Assembly (NCBI GenBank): GCA_020442545.1
Contig: JAGRJX010000274.1
Span: 1-10,004 of the forward strand
Direction of reading: 5' to 3'
DNA: 10,004 bases
Source: Lysobacterales bacterium
GTDB taxonomy: Bacteria; Pseudomonadota; Gammaproteobacteria; Xanthomonadales; Xanthomonadaceae
Shown here: positions 1-6,338 of the stretch, one piece after another
Layout of the letters: each line of letters starts with the position of its first letter
Position numbering within the stretch: position 1 is the stretch's first letter
Made by a program: the position numbers and the translations under genes
The notes under the pieces: generated by a model
Databases searched by the model: none
Told to the model about the DNA's origin: nothing
Seen by the model: the letters and a program-made list of their open reading frames with translations, nothing else

Positions 1-19
1 CCAGCTGAGCTACGGGGGC
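1..19 (-). tRNA. 5' end of a tRNA gene, cut by the window edge
   Basis: Read on the minus strand from 19 to 1, the sequence is GCCCCCG, TA, GCTC, AGCTGG. This fits a tRNA 7-nt acceptor strand, the two linker bases 8-9, the D-stem 5' strand and the start of the D loop. The anticodon lies outside the window, so the isotype cannot be read. The gene is divergent from trhO, about 190 bp away. A diverged second copy of this 5' half lies at 112-130. Confidence 0.72.
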
Positions 20-59
20 ATTGGGTGACGGATTTTCGCATGGAACCATCCGTGGTGCG

Positions 60-130
60 TCCCCCAGTCGGCATCCATGCCTCCTCGTCACGCGGCGGTA
101 GCCGCGCTCCGCCAGCTGAGCTACGGGGGA
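60..130 (-). pseudogene. tRNA-like relic: tRNA 5' half with closing acceptor stem but no T arm
   Basis: On the minus strand from 130 the sequence is TCCCCCG-TA-GCTC-AGCTGGCG-GAGC, an apparently intact acceptor 5' strand and D arm that nearly matches the tRNA at 1-19. At 66-60 the strand TGGGGGA can pair with TCCCCCG (six Watson-Crick pairs and one G-U), so the 71-nt unit closes like a tRNA. The middle does not fit: the anticodon position is a GC-rich hairpin with a six-base loop (CTACCG). The T-arm position has a GGCA/TGCC tetraloop hairpin in place of GGTTCGANTCC, and no proper CCA follows. I read it as a decayed partial duplicate of the neighbouring tRNA. A functional tRNA-like RNA cannot be excluded. 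Confidence 0.4.
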
Positions 131-200
131 AAGCCGATTATTTTTGCATGAAACCATCGCGGTTCCGACCCGTGGAAGGAGCGAGGGCCGTCGACTGGAC

Positions 201-206
201 TAGAAT
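201..206 (+). promoter_or_regulatory. Candidate -10 element placing the start of transcription at the trhO ATG
   Basis: TAGAAT at 201-206 matches the sigma-70 -10 consensus at five of six positions and ends 6 nt before the ATG at 213. Transcription would begin at or next to the start codon. No Shine-Dalgarno is seen in 195-212 and no good -35 is visible about 17 bp upstream. A leaderless trhO mRNA is an inference, supported by the same layout upstream of the DUF502 gene (4259-4254). Confidence 0.4.
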
Positions 207-212
207 GCGCCG

Positions 213-989
213 ATGACCGACGACATTTCCCCGATCCTGAACATCGCCGCCTATCGTTTCGTGGAGATCGCGGATCCGCCGGCGCTGGTCACTGCGATCC
301 GCGCCGCCTGCGAGGCGCGGTCGTTGAAGGGCACGGTGCTCGTGGCCGGCGAGGGCATCAACGTGTTCCTGGCCGGCCAGTCGGCAGACATTCACGGATT
401 TCTCGATTGGCTGAGCGGGGACCCACGCTTTGCCGATATCGAGGTGAAGTTCAGCGAGAGTCAGGCCGTTCCGTTCGGCCGGTTGCGGGTCAAGCACAAG
501 CGCGAAATCATCACCTTCCGGCAGGACGGCATCCGTCCGATCCGGGGCCGGGCACCGTCAGTTGATCCGACGACCTTGAAGCGCTGGCTCGATCAGGGGT
601 GCGACGATGATGGCCGCGAAGTCGTGTTGGTCGACACCCGCAACGCACAGGAATCCGCGCACGGCAGCTTCGCCGGCGCGCTGACCCTGCCGATCATCAA
701 GTTCACCGAACTGGGCGATGCTCTGGAGACGCACCGCAGCGATCTGGCCGACAAGACCATCGTGAGTTTCTGCACCGGCGGCATTCGCTGCGAGAAAGCG
801 GCGATCTGGATGAACGAGGCCGGTTACGGCAACGTATTGCAGCTGGAAGGCGGCATCCTCGGTTACTTCGAGCAGGTCGGCGGCGACCACTACGACGGCG
901 GTTGCTTTGTCTTCGATCAGCGCGTTGTGCTGACGCCGGAACTGGCGCCAGTCATGTCCGTCGAGCCGGAACTTGCCACAGCGCCATAA
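213..989 (+). CDS. trhO: tRNA uridine(34) hydroxylase TrhO (rhodanese family, YceA/UPF0176)
   Basis: A 258-residue cytoplasmic enzyme. The family hydroxylates U34 in the anticodon of certain tRNAs to give 5-hydroxyuridine, the precursor of cmo5U/mcmo5U, using molecular oxygen and independently of prephenate. Residues 10-105 form the N-terminal TrhO domain and 120-230 the rhodanese-like domain. The family signature CTGGIRCEKA is at 187-196, with the active-site Cys at 187 and the second conserved Cys at 193. It is shorter than E. coli YceA (about 350 residues), lacking most of the C-terminal extension, as in many proteobacterial homologues. The start is well fixed: an in-frame TAG lies at 201-203 and ATG 213 is the first start after it. 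There is no Shine-Dalgarno. It is divergent from a tRNA gene and convergent with the beta-helix pair (28 nt between stops). Confidence 0.93.
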   Translation: MTDDISPILNIAAYRFVEIADPPALVTAIRAACEARSLKGTVLVAGEGINVFLAGQSADIHGFLDWLSGDPRFADIEVKFSESQAVPFGRLRVKHKREIITFRQDGIRPIRGRAPSVDPTTLKRWLDQGCDDDGREVVLVDTRNAQESAHGSFAGALTLPIIKFTELGDALETHRSDLADKTIVSFCTGGIRCEKAAIWMNEAGYGNVLQLEGGILGYFEQVGGDHYDGGCFVFDQRVVLTPELAPVMSVEPELATAP

Positions 990-1017
990 CCCACCCGCAT
1001 CGATGCCCGGGCTTCCG

Positions 1018-2121
1018 CTACTCGAACCCGTCCGTGAAGATCACGGAAGGCAGGCCTTCGTACGCGCCGATGTCTATCTGCCCGCCGCGAATGCGCGGGT
1101 TGCCGACGAAGTCGACGCTGCCCGTGCTCCAGTTGTTGTCGAAAGGTACTGGAATCGGGTTGATAGGCGGCGGTCGTCGTCCCGCATTGATCAATTCCGA
1201 GTCGCCGGCCGGCGTGAAGTCCAGCAGGCCGCCGGCATAGACGGGCTCCACCGAAATGTTGTCCAGCAACTCGAGATTGCTGCCGACGCGCTCACCGATG
1301 TCGTTGTTGTGGATGTAGAAGTCGCCGCTGCCGAAGGTGGCGAGATCGTAGCCGTCGTTTTCCCACAGGATATTGTTCACCACCAGCGCCTTGGCGGGGT
1401 CGTTGGCGACCAGAAAGGCGCCGCCGTACATCGGTGAGTCCGCCGCTTCAATCTGGTTGCTGACGATGGTGTTGTTGATCAGGTAAATGCCCTGGTCGCC
1501 GGAGGTGCTGATGAGCACCGCACTGCTTTGCGGGCCGCTCTCGGCGGTGGTGTTCGCCACCACCAGGCTGCTTCTGAGTTGAATGCGCTGGGTGCCCACA
1601 AGCTTCATCGCTGCGGCCTTGCTCGCGTGGTTTCCGATGAAGGCGCAGCGCTCGATCTGTACATCCCCGGACGACGCATTCATGTCGATGAACAGACCGC
1701 CAGCCTCGCCGGCGCTGTCGCCGTTGGTAAAGCTGAGGTTGCTGATCTCGATCCCCGTGATATCACTGAGGCTGCCCTCGAAAATGCCCATCACCCGGCC
1801 GCCATTTCCGCTGAGGAACGTGTCCCAGGGCGCGCTGCCGGCCTGCTGTCCACATGGGTTTCCGAAGAATTCCGTCCAACCGCCACTGATGACCAGCGAC
1901 CGGTCCTCCGGCGAGGCGCTGTTGGCGAGGTAGCGGAAGCCGTTGGCGTCGGGTGCGCTGTAGTCGCCGGTCGCGACACGAATGACGTCATCCTGGTTGT
2001 TGGAGTCGGCGGCGTTGAGCGCGTCGACCAGCTGCTGGCTGCTGGTTACGCAGAACTCGGCGGCGGCAACTGGCGTAGAAAGCACCGACAGCGCGAGAAA
2101 TACGATCGTTGAAGTGCGCAT
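1018..2121 (-). CDS. Secreted parallel beta-helix protein with choice-of-anchor Q-like C-terminus (paralogue 1)
   Basis: A 367-residue exported protein of unknown function. Residues 1-21 are a clear signal peptide (MRTSTIVFLALSVLSTPVAAA, cleaved before EFC). The body is rich in short strand-turn units with Asn ladders (ISNLSF, LINNTI, VNNILW, IHNNDIG), as in right-handed beta-helix proteins of the pectate-lyase-like fold. The end has the pattern seen in choice-of-anchor Q proteins: a GDSELINAG stretch, then IDIGAYE, then the terminal tail IFTDGFE. I chose ATG 2121 over an in-frame ATG at 2259 because AGGAGG (2132-2127) sits 5 nt upstream and the signal peptide starts there. It is 19 nt downstream of a paralogue, so the two are probably co-transcribed. 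No catalytic polysaccharide-lyase residues are evident; an adhesin or cell-surface role is a guess. Confidence 0.82.
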   Translation of the reverse strand: MRTSTIVFLALSVLSTPVAAAEFCVTSSQQLVDALNAADSNNQDDVIRVATGDYSAPDANGFRYLANSASPEDRSLVISGGWTEFFGNPCGQQAGSAPWDTFLSGNGGRVMGIFEGSLSDITGIEISNLSFTNGDSAGEAGGLFIDMNASSGDVQIERCAFIGNHASKAAAMKLVGTQRIQLRSSLVVANTTAESGPQSSAVLISTSGDQGIYLINNTIVSNQIEAADSPMYGGAFLVANDPAKALVVNNILWENDGYDLATFGSGDFYIHNNDIGERVGSNLELLDNISVEPVYAGGLLDFTPAGDSELINAGRRPPPINPIPVPFDNNWSTGSVDFVGNPRIRGGQIDIGAYEGLPSVIFTDGFE

Positions 2122-2126
2122 GACGT

Positions 2127-2132
2127 CCTCCT
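2127..2132 (-). promoter_or_regulatory. Ribosome binding site that sets the start of the downstream beta-helix gene
   Basis: On the minus strand AGGAGG (2132-2127) lies 5 nt before ATG 2121, inside the 19-nt gap after the upstream paralogue's stop. It is the strongest Shine-Dalgarno in the window. It argues against the 46-residue-longer start, which would overlap the upstream gene. Confidence 0.8.
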
Positions 2133-2140
2133 GCTGGTGG

Positions 2141-3283
2141 CTATTCGAAGCCGTTGCGGAAGTTGAGCGGGAATTCCACTGCGCCGATGTCGAGGGTAGT
2201 CCCTTCCAGTCTCGCTGCCGCGGAGACGTCGTAATCGCCTGGGCTCCAGTCGTTGTCAAAGGCTACCGGCGGAATCGGGAATGGCGGCGGTTCGCGTCCG
2301 GCATCGATCATTGGCGAGCCACCAAGCGGTCGGCGGGAGGCTCCGTCGAGCATGGGATCTACGGAAAGATTGCCTATGTCCCCGGTCAGCGAGGTTGAAT
2401 AGGCGGTCGAGCCGAGGTTGTTGTGATGCACGTAGAAGTCGCCACTGCCCTCGATGCTCAGGTCGTAGGCGTCATTGCCCCAGATGACGTTGTTGACCAG
2501 CAAGGCCGCTGCAGTGCTGTCGAGGTGGATCCTCGCGCCGCCGTAGTCGAAGGTGGCGGGATCGGCGAGGTTGCGGGTGATGGTGTTGTTGATCAGGTAG
2601 ATCGCTGCTTCGCCTTGACCCTCGATCGAAAGTGCCTGGTTTTGTCCGTTGCTGGTGGAATGATTGCTGTCAACAATGCTGTTGCGGATGTCCAGCCGAT
2701 GCTTCGCAAGCGCCCATATGGCGGCACCCGTGGCAGCCGTATTGGCCTGGAATCTGCAGCGGTCGATCAGGACATTGGCCTCGCCGGTTTCCGGCATCAG
2801 CAGCAGTTGGATTGCGCCGCCCTTGCCTTCGGATCCGGCATTCCCGCCAAGGAAGTTCAAGTTGCTGATCTCCACGTTCATTGGGCCGTGCAGCGCCTGG
2901 ATGTGGAGCAGGCGACTTGATCCCGCACCCGCGATATCGGTGTCCTGCGGCACGCTGCCGGTCTGGAACGCACAGTCGTTGCCGAGCAGTCGCAACCAGC
3001 CGCCGCTGATTTTCAGGTCGTACTGATCCGGGTAGAGCGGATCAAACACGTCGCTGTAGTACAGGAAGGCTTCACCCGGCGAGGGCGGGTTGTAGGTTCC
3101 GCGCCGGAGGCGGATTTCCGATGGTTCGTCGTCGTCAATGGCGTTGCCGAGCGCGGTCACCAACTCCGTTGTGTTGCTGACGCAGTACGTGGCGGCTTCG
3201 GCACTCGCTGCCGGCAGCAGCAGCGCAAGCAACGCCAGCGCCGCGCTGAGGCTTCGATCAAGGTCCGCAATTGGCCGATCCAT
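2141..3283 (-). CDS. Secreted parallel beta-helix protein with choice-of-anchor Q-like C-terminus (paralogue 2)
   Basis: A 380-residue exported protein, clearly homologous along its length to the gene just downstream. Shared landmarks in order are AxxYC/AEFC after the signal peptide, the SGGW motif, GNxC, EISNLxF, IxRCxF, YLINNTI, VNNxxW, YDLxxxGSGDFY, DAG/NAG followed by PPP, a FDNxW stretch and DIGA. Both end in F-x-x-GFE (here NFRNGFE). Three cysteines are conserved in both (after the signal peptide, in GNxC and in IxRC), suggesting a disulfide in the N-terminal cap. The signal peptide spans about residues 1-31, with its hydrophobic core at 11-27. ATG 3283 is preferred over ATG 3436 because GGAG (3293-3290) is 6 nt upstream and the longer form would bury the signal peptide after 51 residues. 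Function unknown. Confidence 0.82.
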   Translation of the reverse strand: MDRPIADLDRSLSAALALLALLLPAASAEAATYCVSNTTELVTALGNAIDDDEPSEIRLRRGTYNPPSPGEAFLYYSDVFDPLYPDQYDLKISGGWLRLLGNDCAFQTGSVPQDTDIAGAGSSRLLHIQALHGPMNVEISNLNFLGGNAGSEGKGGAIQLLLMPETGEANVLIDRCRFQANTAATGAAIWALAKHRLDIRNSIVDSNHSTSNGQNQALSIEGQGEAAIYLINNTITRNLADPATFDYGGARIHLDSTAAALLVNNVIWGNDAYDLSIEGSGDFYVHHNNLGSTAYSTSLTGDIGNLSVDPMLDGASRRPLGGSPMIDAGREPPPFPIPPVAFDNDWSPGDYDVSAAARLEGTTLDIGAVEFPLNFRNGFE

Positions 3284-3301
3284 TCCTTGCTCCGGTGTCG
3301 G

Positions 3302-3330
3302 TTTGCACAAGAAATGCCGGTCGAAGTCAA
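3302..3330 (-). promoter_or_regulatory. Weak candidate promoter for the beta-helix operon
   Basis: On the minus strand TTGACT (3330-3325) resembles a -35 hexamer and is followed 17 nt later by TGCAAA (3307-3302), a poor -10. Transcription would start about 12 nt before the ATG at 3283. The -10 match is only three of six, so this is tentative. Confidence 0.25.
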
Positions 3331-3364
3331 ACCGAACACGTGGCTTCGCTTTTGCTTCGGACGG

Positions 3365-3403
3365 CCCGGGATCGAGCAACCCGAGGACGCCGTCGATCCG
3401 GGG
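3365..3403. other. Hairpin-forming inverted repeat upstream of the beta-helix operon
   Basis: CCCGGGATCGA (3365-3375) can pair with TCGATCCGGGG (3393-3403): ten of eleven positions pair, with one G-G mismatch, around a 17-nt loop. It lies in the 232-bp gap between the DUF502 stop (3516) and the beta-helix start (3283). There is no T-tract on either strand, so it is not a canonical intrinsic terminator. It could be a structured 5' leader or an attenuating stem for either neighbour. Confidence 0.4.
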
Positions 3404-3515
3404 ACAACGCCCGGTTTCCTGTTGAATGGCACACACGCCGCTGAGCTGAAGTCTTTCCAGCTACCTGAATATTGTGCTTTTTGCTTCGGGCGGCGAGTGC
3501 CGGCGTGTTGGTTGC

Positions 3516-4247
3516 TCAGGTCTGGCCGGATGTTCCGCTGGCTGCTTCGTCGTTGCCCGCTACTCGGTGCTGCACGCTGGCGGCGGCATCACCGGCAGCC
3601 GACAGGGCGACCTCGAACGGAATCTCGCCAGGCGCCACCGCACCGCCGGAAATGATCAGCGCCATGGCCTGGTCGACCGTCCAGTCGGTCTGGGTCAGGC
3701 GATCCACGGGGACGACTTCGAGATAGCCGGACGTCGGGTTGGGCGTGGTCGGGACGTACACCATGGCCAGCTCGCGGCCGCTGCCCTGTTCGCGGACCGT
3801 GCGGGTGACGAAACCGACGGCCTTCATTTCCTTGTGCGGAAAGTCGATCAGTACCACGCGCTGCGCGCCTTCGGGTTTGGTCTGCAGCACCGCCAGCAGC
3901 TTCTTGGTGCCGCCGTAGATCGACTGCACGAGCGGAATGCGCTCGATCACTGCATCGACCACGCCGAGCAGGCGCTTGCCCACGACCCGATGCGCCAGCC
4001 AGCCAAGCAGGTAGAGAAACGTCAGCGTTACCAGCACCGCCAGCAGAAAGCGCAGCCAGTCGGTGGTGAGCAGGAAGCCGAAGAATGGAATCCATTTCGC
4101 TGCCCGTGCCAGCAGCGCATCCACCCAGGGCGCACTCAGCTGACCCAGTTGCTTCAGCACGAATTCGAAGACCACGAAGGTCAGCCACAGCGGAAAAACC
4201 GTGAGGATGCCGGTGAGGATGTAGCGCTGGATGTGGGCGGGTCGCAT
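3516..4247 (-). CDS. DUF502 family inner-membrane protein
   Basis: A 243-residue membrane protein of the DUF502 family (related to plant LIKE-COV proteins); biochemical role unknown. Two membrane segments are seen at about residues 9-31 and 64-86. A conserved cytoplasmic-type domain follows, carrying the family signatures IPLVQSIYGGTKK (104-116), VVLIDFP (131-137) and PTTPNPTSGYL (166-176). The C-terminal 30 residues are low-complexity Ala/Ser/Gly. The start is fixed by an in-frame TAG at 4259-4257, four codons upstream. No Shine-Dalgarno is present; a -10-like TAGACT ends 6 nt before the ATG. It lies 76 nt downstream of the kinase gene on the same strand and probably has its own promoter. 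Confidence 0.9.
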   Translation of the reverse strand: MRPAHIQRYILTGILTVFPLWLTFVVFEFVLKQLGQLSAPWVDALLARAAKWIPFFGFLLTTDWLRFLLAVLVTLTFLYLLGWLAHRVVGKRLLGVVDAVIERIPLVQSIYGGTKKLLAVLQTKPEGAQRVVLIDFPHKEMKAVGFVTRTVREQGSGRELAMVYVPTTPNPTSGYLEVVPVDRLTQTDWTVDQAMALIISGGAVAPGEIPFEVALSAAGDAAASVQHRVAGNDEAASGTSGQT

Positions 4248-4253
4248 GGCGAC

Positions 4254-4259
4254 AGTCTA
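4254..4259 (-). promoter_or_regulatory. Candidate -10 element for a leaderless DUF502 mRNA
   Basis: On the minus strand TAGACT (4259-4254) is followed by 6 nt and then ATG 4247. This is the spacing seen at trhO (TAGAAT, 6 nt, ATG). There is no Shine-Dalgarno and no convincing -35. The first codon would be at or next to the +1 position. Confidence 0.4.
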
Positions 4260-4323
4260 GCGGTCGCGGAGCGATGCAGGTGAACGCGGATTCATGTCGA
4301 CACCGATTGCGGTCAACGCCGCT

Positions 4324-6261
4324 TCAGTTGGACTGCAACCGGAACGTTACGCCATCGTAACCACGCGCTGGATCGAGTTCCTGGCGCTGGGCCAGTGGTC
4401 CGGCGGCGATGCGGCGTTCGCAGACCTGCTTGCCGTCGCTGCTGGCGATGCAGCGGTTGGTCCATTCGGCCAGCCCAAGTCGGTTCTGTGGACGCTGGCT
4501 GGCGGATGGCAGTTGATATTGGCGGCCATCGCGTCGACTGGCCCAGGCCAGATACGCGGCGGCATCCTCGGCGCTGACGCAGACCACGGGGTCGCCGGCC
4601 TTCTGCTCGAAGCCCGGATCCTTCCAGCTGCGCCGGTCAAACAGTCGCAGCGGTGAGAGGCGCGCACGACAGCGGCTGTCAGCGCGACCGGTGGCCTGCA
4701 CGAAGGCCGCGTATTCCGAACGGGTCACGAACCGCCCGCCTGTGGCCGGTTTGCCTTTGCCCGAGTTCGCCGATGGACTGCCGCTGGCGGGCGATGCGGC
4801 GGGCGCGGCATCCGCGGCCGCGAGCAGCGGGTATTCGATCGGCGAATCGGCAGGAAGGTCGAGATTGCTGCCAAGGCCCATTTCGATCAGCAGACGGCGG
4901 ACGCGCTGGTTTTCCTCGCGGTCGTCGGCCAGCAGGGACTGCCGCTGTCGCGACAGCAGGAGCAGGCGCAGCCGGCGCTCGAAACGGTCGAGTGCCGGCT
5001 GCAGCGCGTTGCCGGCACGTCCGCGCAGGGTTTGCGCGTCGCGCTGGCGGGCCAGCAGCGCCTCGTCATCGCCGGCGGCCAGGTCGAGTTCCGCCTGTTC
5101 ACCGAGCCACTCGATCTGGCGGCTGACGCCGGCAATGGCATCGGCGTCGTCCGGCCGATCCTGCAGCCGCTGCAACCAGCGCTGCAGCTCGGCCGGATCG
5201 ACCGGCTGCGTCACGCTGGTCATCACCGCTGGCACGGGAGATGGTGCAGTTGCCGCTTCGCTGCCGCTGGCTGTGACCGACGGCGCTGGCGGCGCGTCCG
5301 GTCGCAGCAGGACAGCCAGCAGCACTGCCAGCAAGGCCAGCGCGAAGGCGGCCTTGAGCCAGGTTGCGCGCCAGACGGGGTTGCTGATGAGTCGATGCCA
5401 GCGTTCGTCAAGACTCGCTCCCGCGCCATTCATGCGCTTCTCGACCGCGTCCAGCGCGCTGCGCATCGCCTCGGCATTGCGGTGGCGACGCGACGGCGAC
5501 TTGGCCATGGCGCGGTCGATGAACGGCTGCCAGTGACGCAGGTGACGCGGCAGCCGCGGGATCGGGTCATGGCCATGCATCATCGCCAAGGCCAGCGGGT
5601 CGTTGGCCTGGTAGGGCAGTTCGCCGACCAGCAGTTCGTAGGCCAGCACGCCGACGCTGTAGAGGTCGGCGCGGGCATCGACCGGCTCGCCGCGCGACTG
5701 CTCCGGCGCCATGTAACCACCGCTGCCCAGCGTCATGCCGGCATTGGTCAGCCGCGTCACCACGCGTGAAGACAGCGCGATGCCGAAGTCGGCCAGCATC
5801 GGCCGGTCGTCGGCGTCAAACAGCACGTTTTCGGCCTTGACGTCACGATGCACGACGCCGCGCGCGTGGGCGTAGGACAGAGCGCCGAGCAGCGCGCGCA
5901 GCAGCGCCAGCACCGCCGGCTGGTCGCGGCTCAGGTCGCGGTGGCTGAGATCCCCGCGCGGCAGATAGGCCATCACGTAGTACAGCCGCCCTTCGCTGGT
6001 GCGGCCGACCTCGTAGATGTTGACGATATGCGGGTGTTCCAGTCGCGCGATGGTGCGCGCCTCGTGCTCGAAGCGGCGCGCCTGCTGCTCGTCCATGCTG
6101 GCCAGGGGCAGCATGACCTTGATCGCAACCTGCCGGTCAAGTGATTCCTGCACGGCAAGCCACACCGTGGCCATGCCACCCTGTCCAAGCTTGCGCGCGA
6201 TGCGGTAGCCGGAAATGGCAGGTGCATCGGCTGGCGGTGTCGGCCGCGGCGTGTCGTCCAC
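4324..6261 (-). CDS. Transmembrane Ser/Thr protein kinase with degenerate FGE/SUMF1-like C-terminal domain
   Basis: About 645 residues. The cytoplasmic kinase domain (about 19-275) is complete: glycine-rich loop GQGGMATVW (26-34), catalytic Lys48, helix-C Glu67, HRDVKAEN with Asp140, DFG with Asp158, and APE at 185-187. One membrane helix (about 302-319) follows a region with charged residues. The periplasmic part has a Pro/Ala/Ser linker, a charged helical, probably coiled-coil stretch (about 355-460), a second linker, and an FGE-sulfatase-like domain (about 508-643; VTRSEYAAFV, PVVCVSAEDAAAYLAW, AEWT, YDGVTFRL). That domain is shortened and lacks the usual LPTEAEWE and GGSW segments, so it is probably a binding rather than catalytic module. 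The start is GTG 6261 or TTG 6264, with AAAGGGGG (6278-6271) 9 or 6 nt upstream. No ATG fits. The gene lies 77 nt after DUF4442. Confidence 0.88.
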   Translation of the reverse strand: MDDTPRPTPPADAPAISGYRIARKLGQGGMATVWLAVQESLDRQVAIKVMLPLASMDEQQARRFEHEARTIARLEHPHIVNIYEVGRTSEGRLYYVMAYLPRGDLSHRDLSRDQPAVLALLRALLGALSYAHARGVVHRDVKAENVLFDADDRPMLADFGIALSSRVVTRLTNAGMTLGSGGYMAPEQSRGEPVDARADLYSVGVLAYELLVGELPYQANDPLALAMMHGHDPIPRLPRHLRHWQPFIDRAMAKSPSRRHRNAEAMRSALDAVEKRMNGAGASLDERWHRLISNPVWRATWLKAAFALALLAVLLAVLLRPDAPPAPSVTASGSEAATAPSPVPAVMTSVTQPVDPAELQRWLQRLQDRPDDADAIAGVSRQIEWLGEQAELDLAAGDDEALLARQRDAQTLRGRAGNALQPALDRFERRLRLLLLSRQRQSLLADDREENQRVRRLLIEMGLGSNLDLPADSPIEYPLLAAADAAPAASPASGSPSANSGKGKPATGGRFVTRSEYAAFVQATGRADSRCRARLSPLRLFDRRSWKDPGFEQKAGDPVVCVSAEDAAAYLAWASRRDGRQYQLPSASQRPQNRLGLAEWTNRCIASSDGKQVCERRIAAGPLAQRQELDPARGYDGVTFRLQSN

Positions 6262-6270
6262 CAAATGGCA

Positions 6271-6278
6271 CCCCCTTT
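6271..6278 (-). promoter_or_regulatory. Ribosome binding site for the kinase gene
   Basis: On the minus strand AAAGGGGG (6278-6271) precedes two adjacent in-frame non-ATG starts, TTG 6264 (spacing 6) and GTG 6261 (spacing 9). It supports a start here rather than at the distant ATG 6888, which would run through the whole DUF4442 gene in another frame. Confidence 0.6.
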
Positions 6279-6338
6279 CGCGCACAGCGTAACCCAGCCG
6301 GACCGACAGGTGGACGATCCGCCGAACTGCGACCCGCT

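Larger units (their letters stand above)
1..158. repeat. Imperfect tandem duplication spanning tRNA 5' end and upstream region
   Basis: Two blocks occur twice in the same order. The first is the tRNA 5' half (1-18 and 112-129, identical over 18 bases). The second is its upstream flank (33-50 and 141-158, ttttcgcatggaaccatc against tttttgcatgaaaccatc). The offsets are 111 and 108 bases, so the copies differ by a small indel in the linker between them. This looks like an old tandem duplication within a tRNA cluster; the left copy continues beyond the window. Confidence 0.6.
1018..3283 (-). repeat. Tandem gene duplication of beta-helix proteins
   Basis: The two minus-strand genes at 3283-2141 and 2121-1018 encode proteins that align from the mature N-terminus to the last three residues, with well-conserved motifs at matching positions. 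By eye the identity is moderate, so the duplication is old. Both have kept signal peptide, cysteines and C-terminal tail. Confidence 0.78.

Noticed and set aside
997..1012. Small palindromes GCATCGATGC and GCCCGGGC between the convergent trhO and beta-helix genes as a shared terminator
   Set aside because: Each is a short self-complementary word without a usable loop, and there is no T-tract on either strand.
2122..2259. 46-residue N-terminal extension of the downstream beta-helix protein
   Set aside because: It would overlap the upstream paralogue's end and put the signal peptide in the middle. AGGAGG marks ATG 2121.
3284..3436. 51-residue N-terminal extension of the upstream beta-helix protein
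   Set aside because: It would bury the signal peptide. A GGAG site with 6-nt spacing precedes ATG 3283.
3474..4283. 269-codon plus-strand open frame opposite the DUF502 gene
   Set aside because: It is antisense to a well-supported family member, is rich in His/Gln/Arg, and has no recognisable domain. It is a GC-rich shadow frame.
4691..5536. 281-codon plus-strand open frame opposite the kinase
   Set aside because: Its Ser/Arg/Ala-rich translation is typical of the reverse complement of GC-rich coding DNA.
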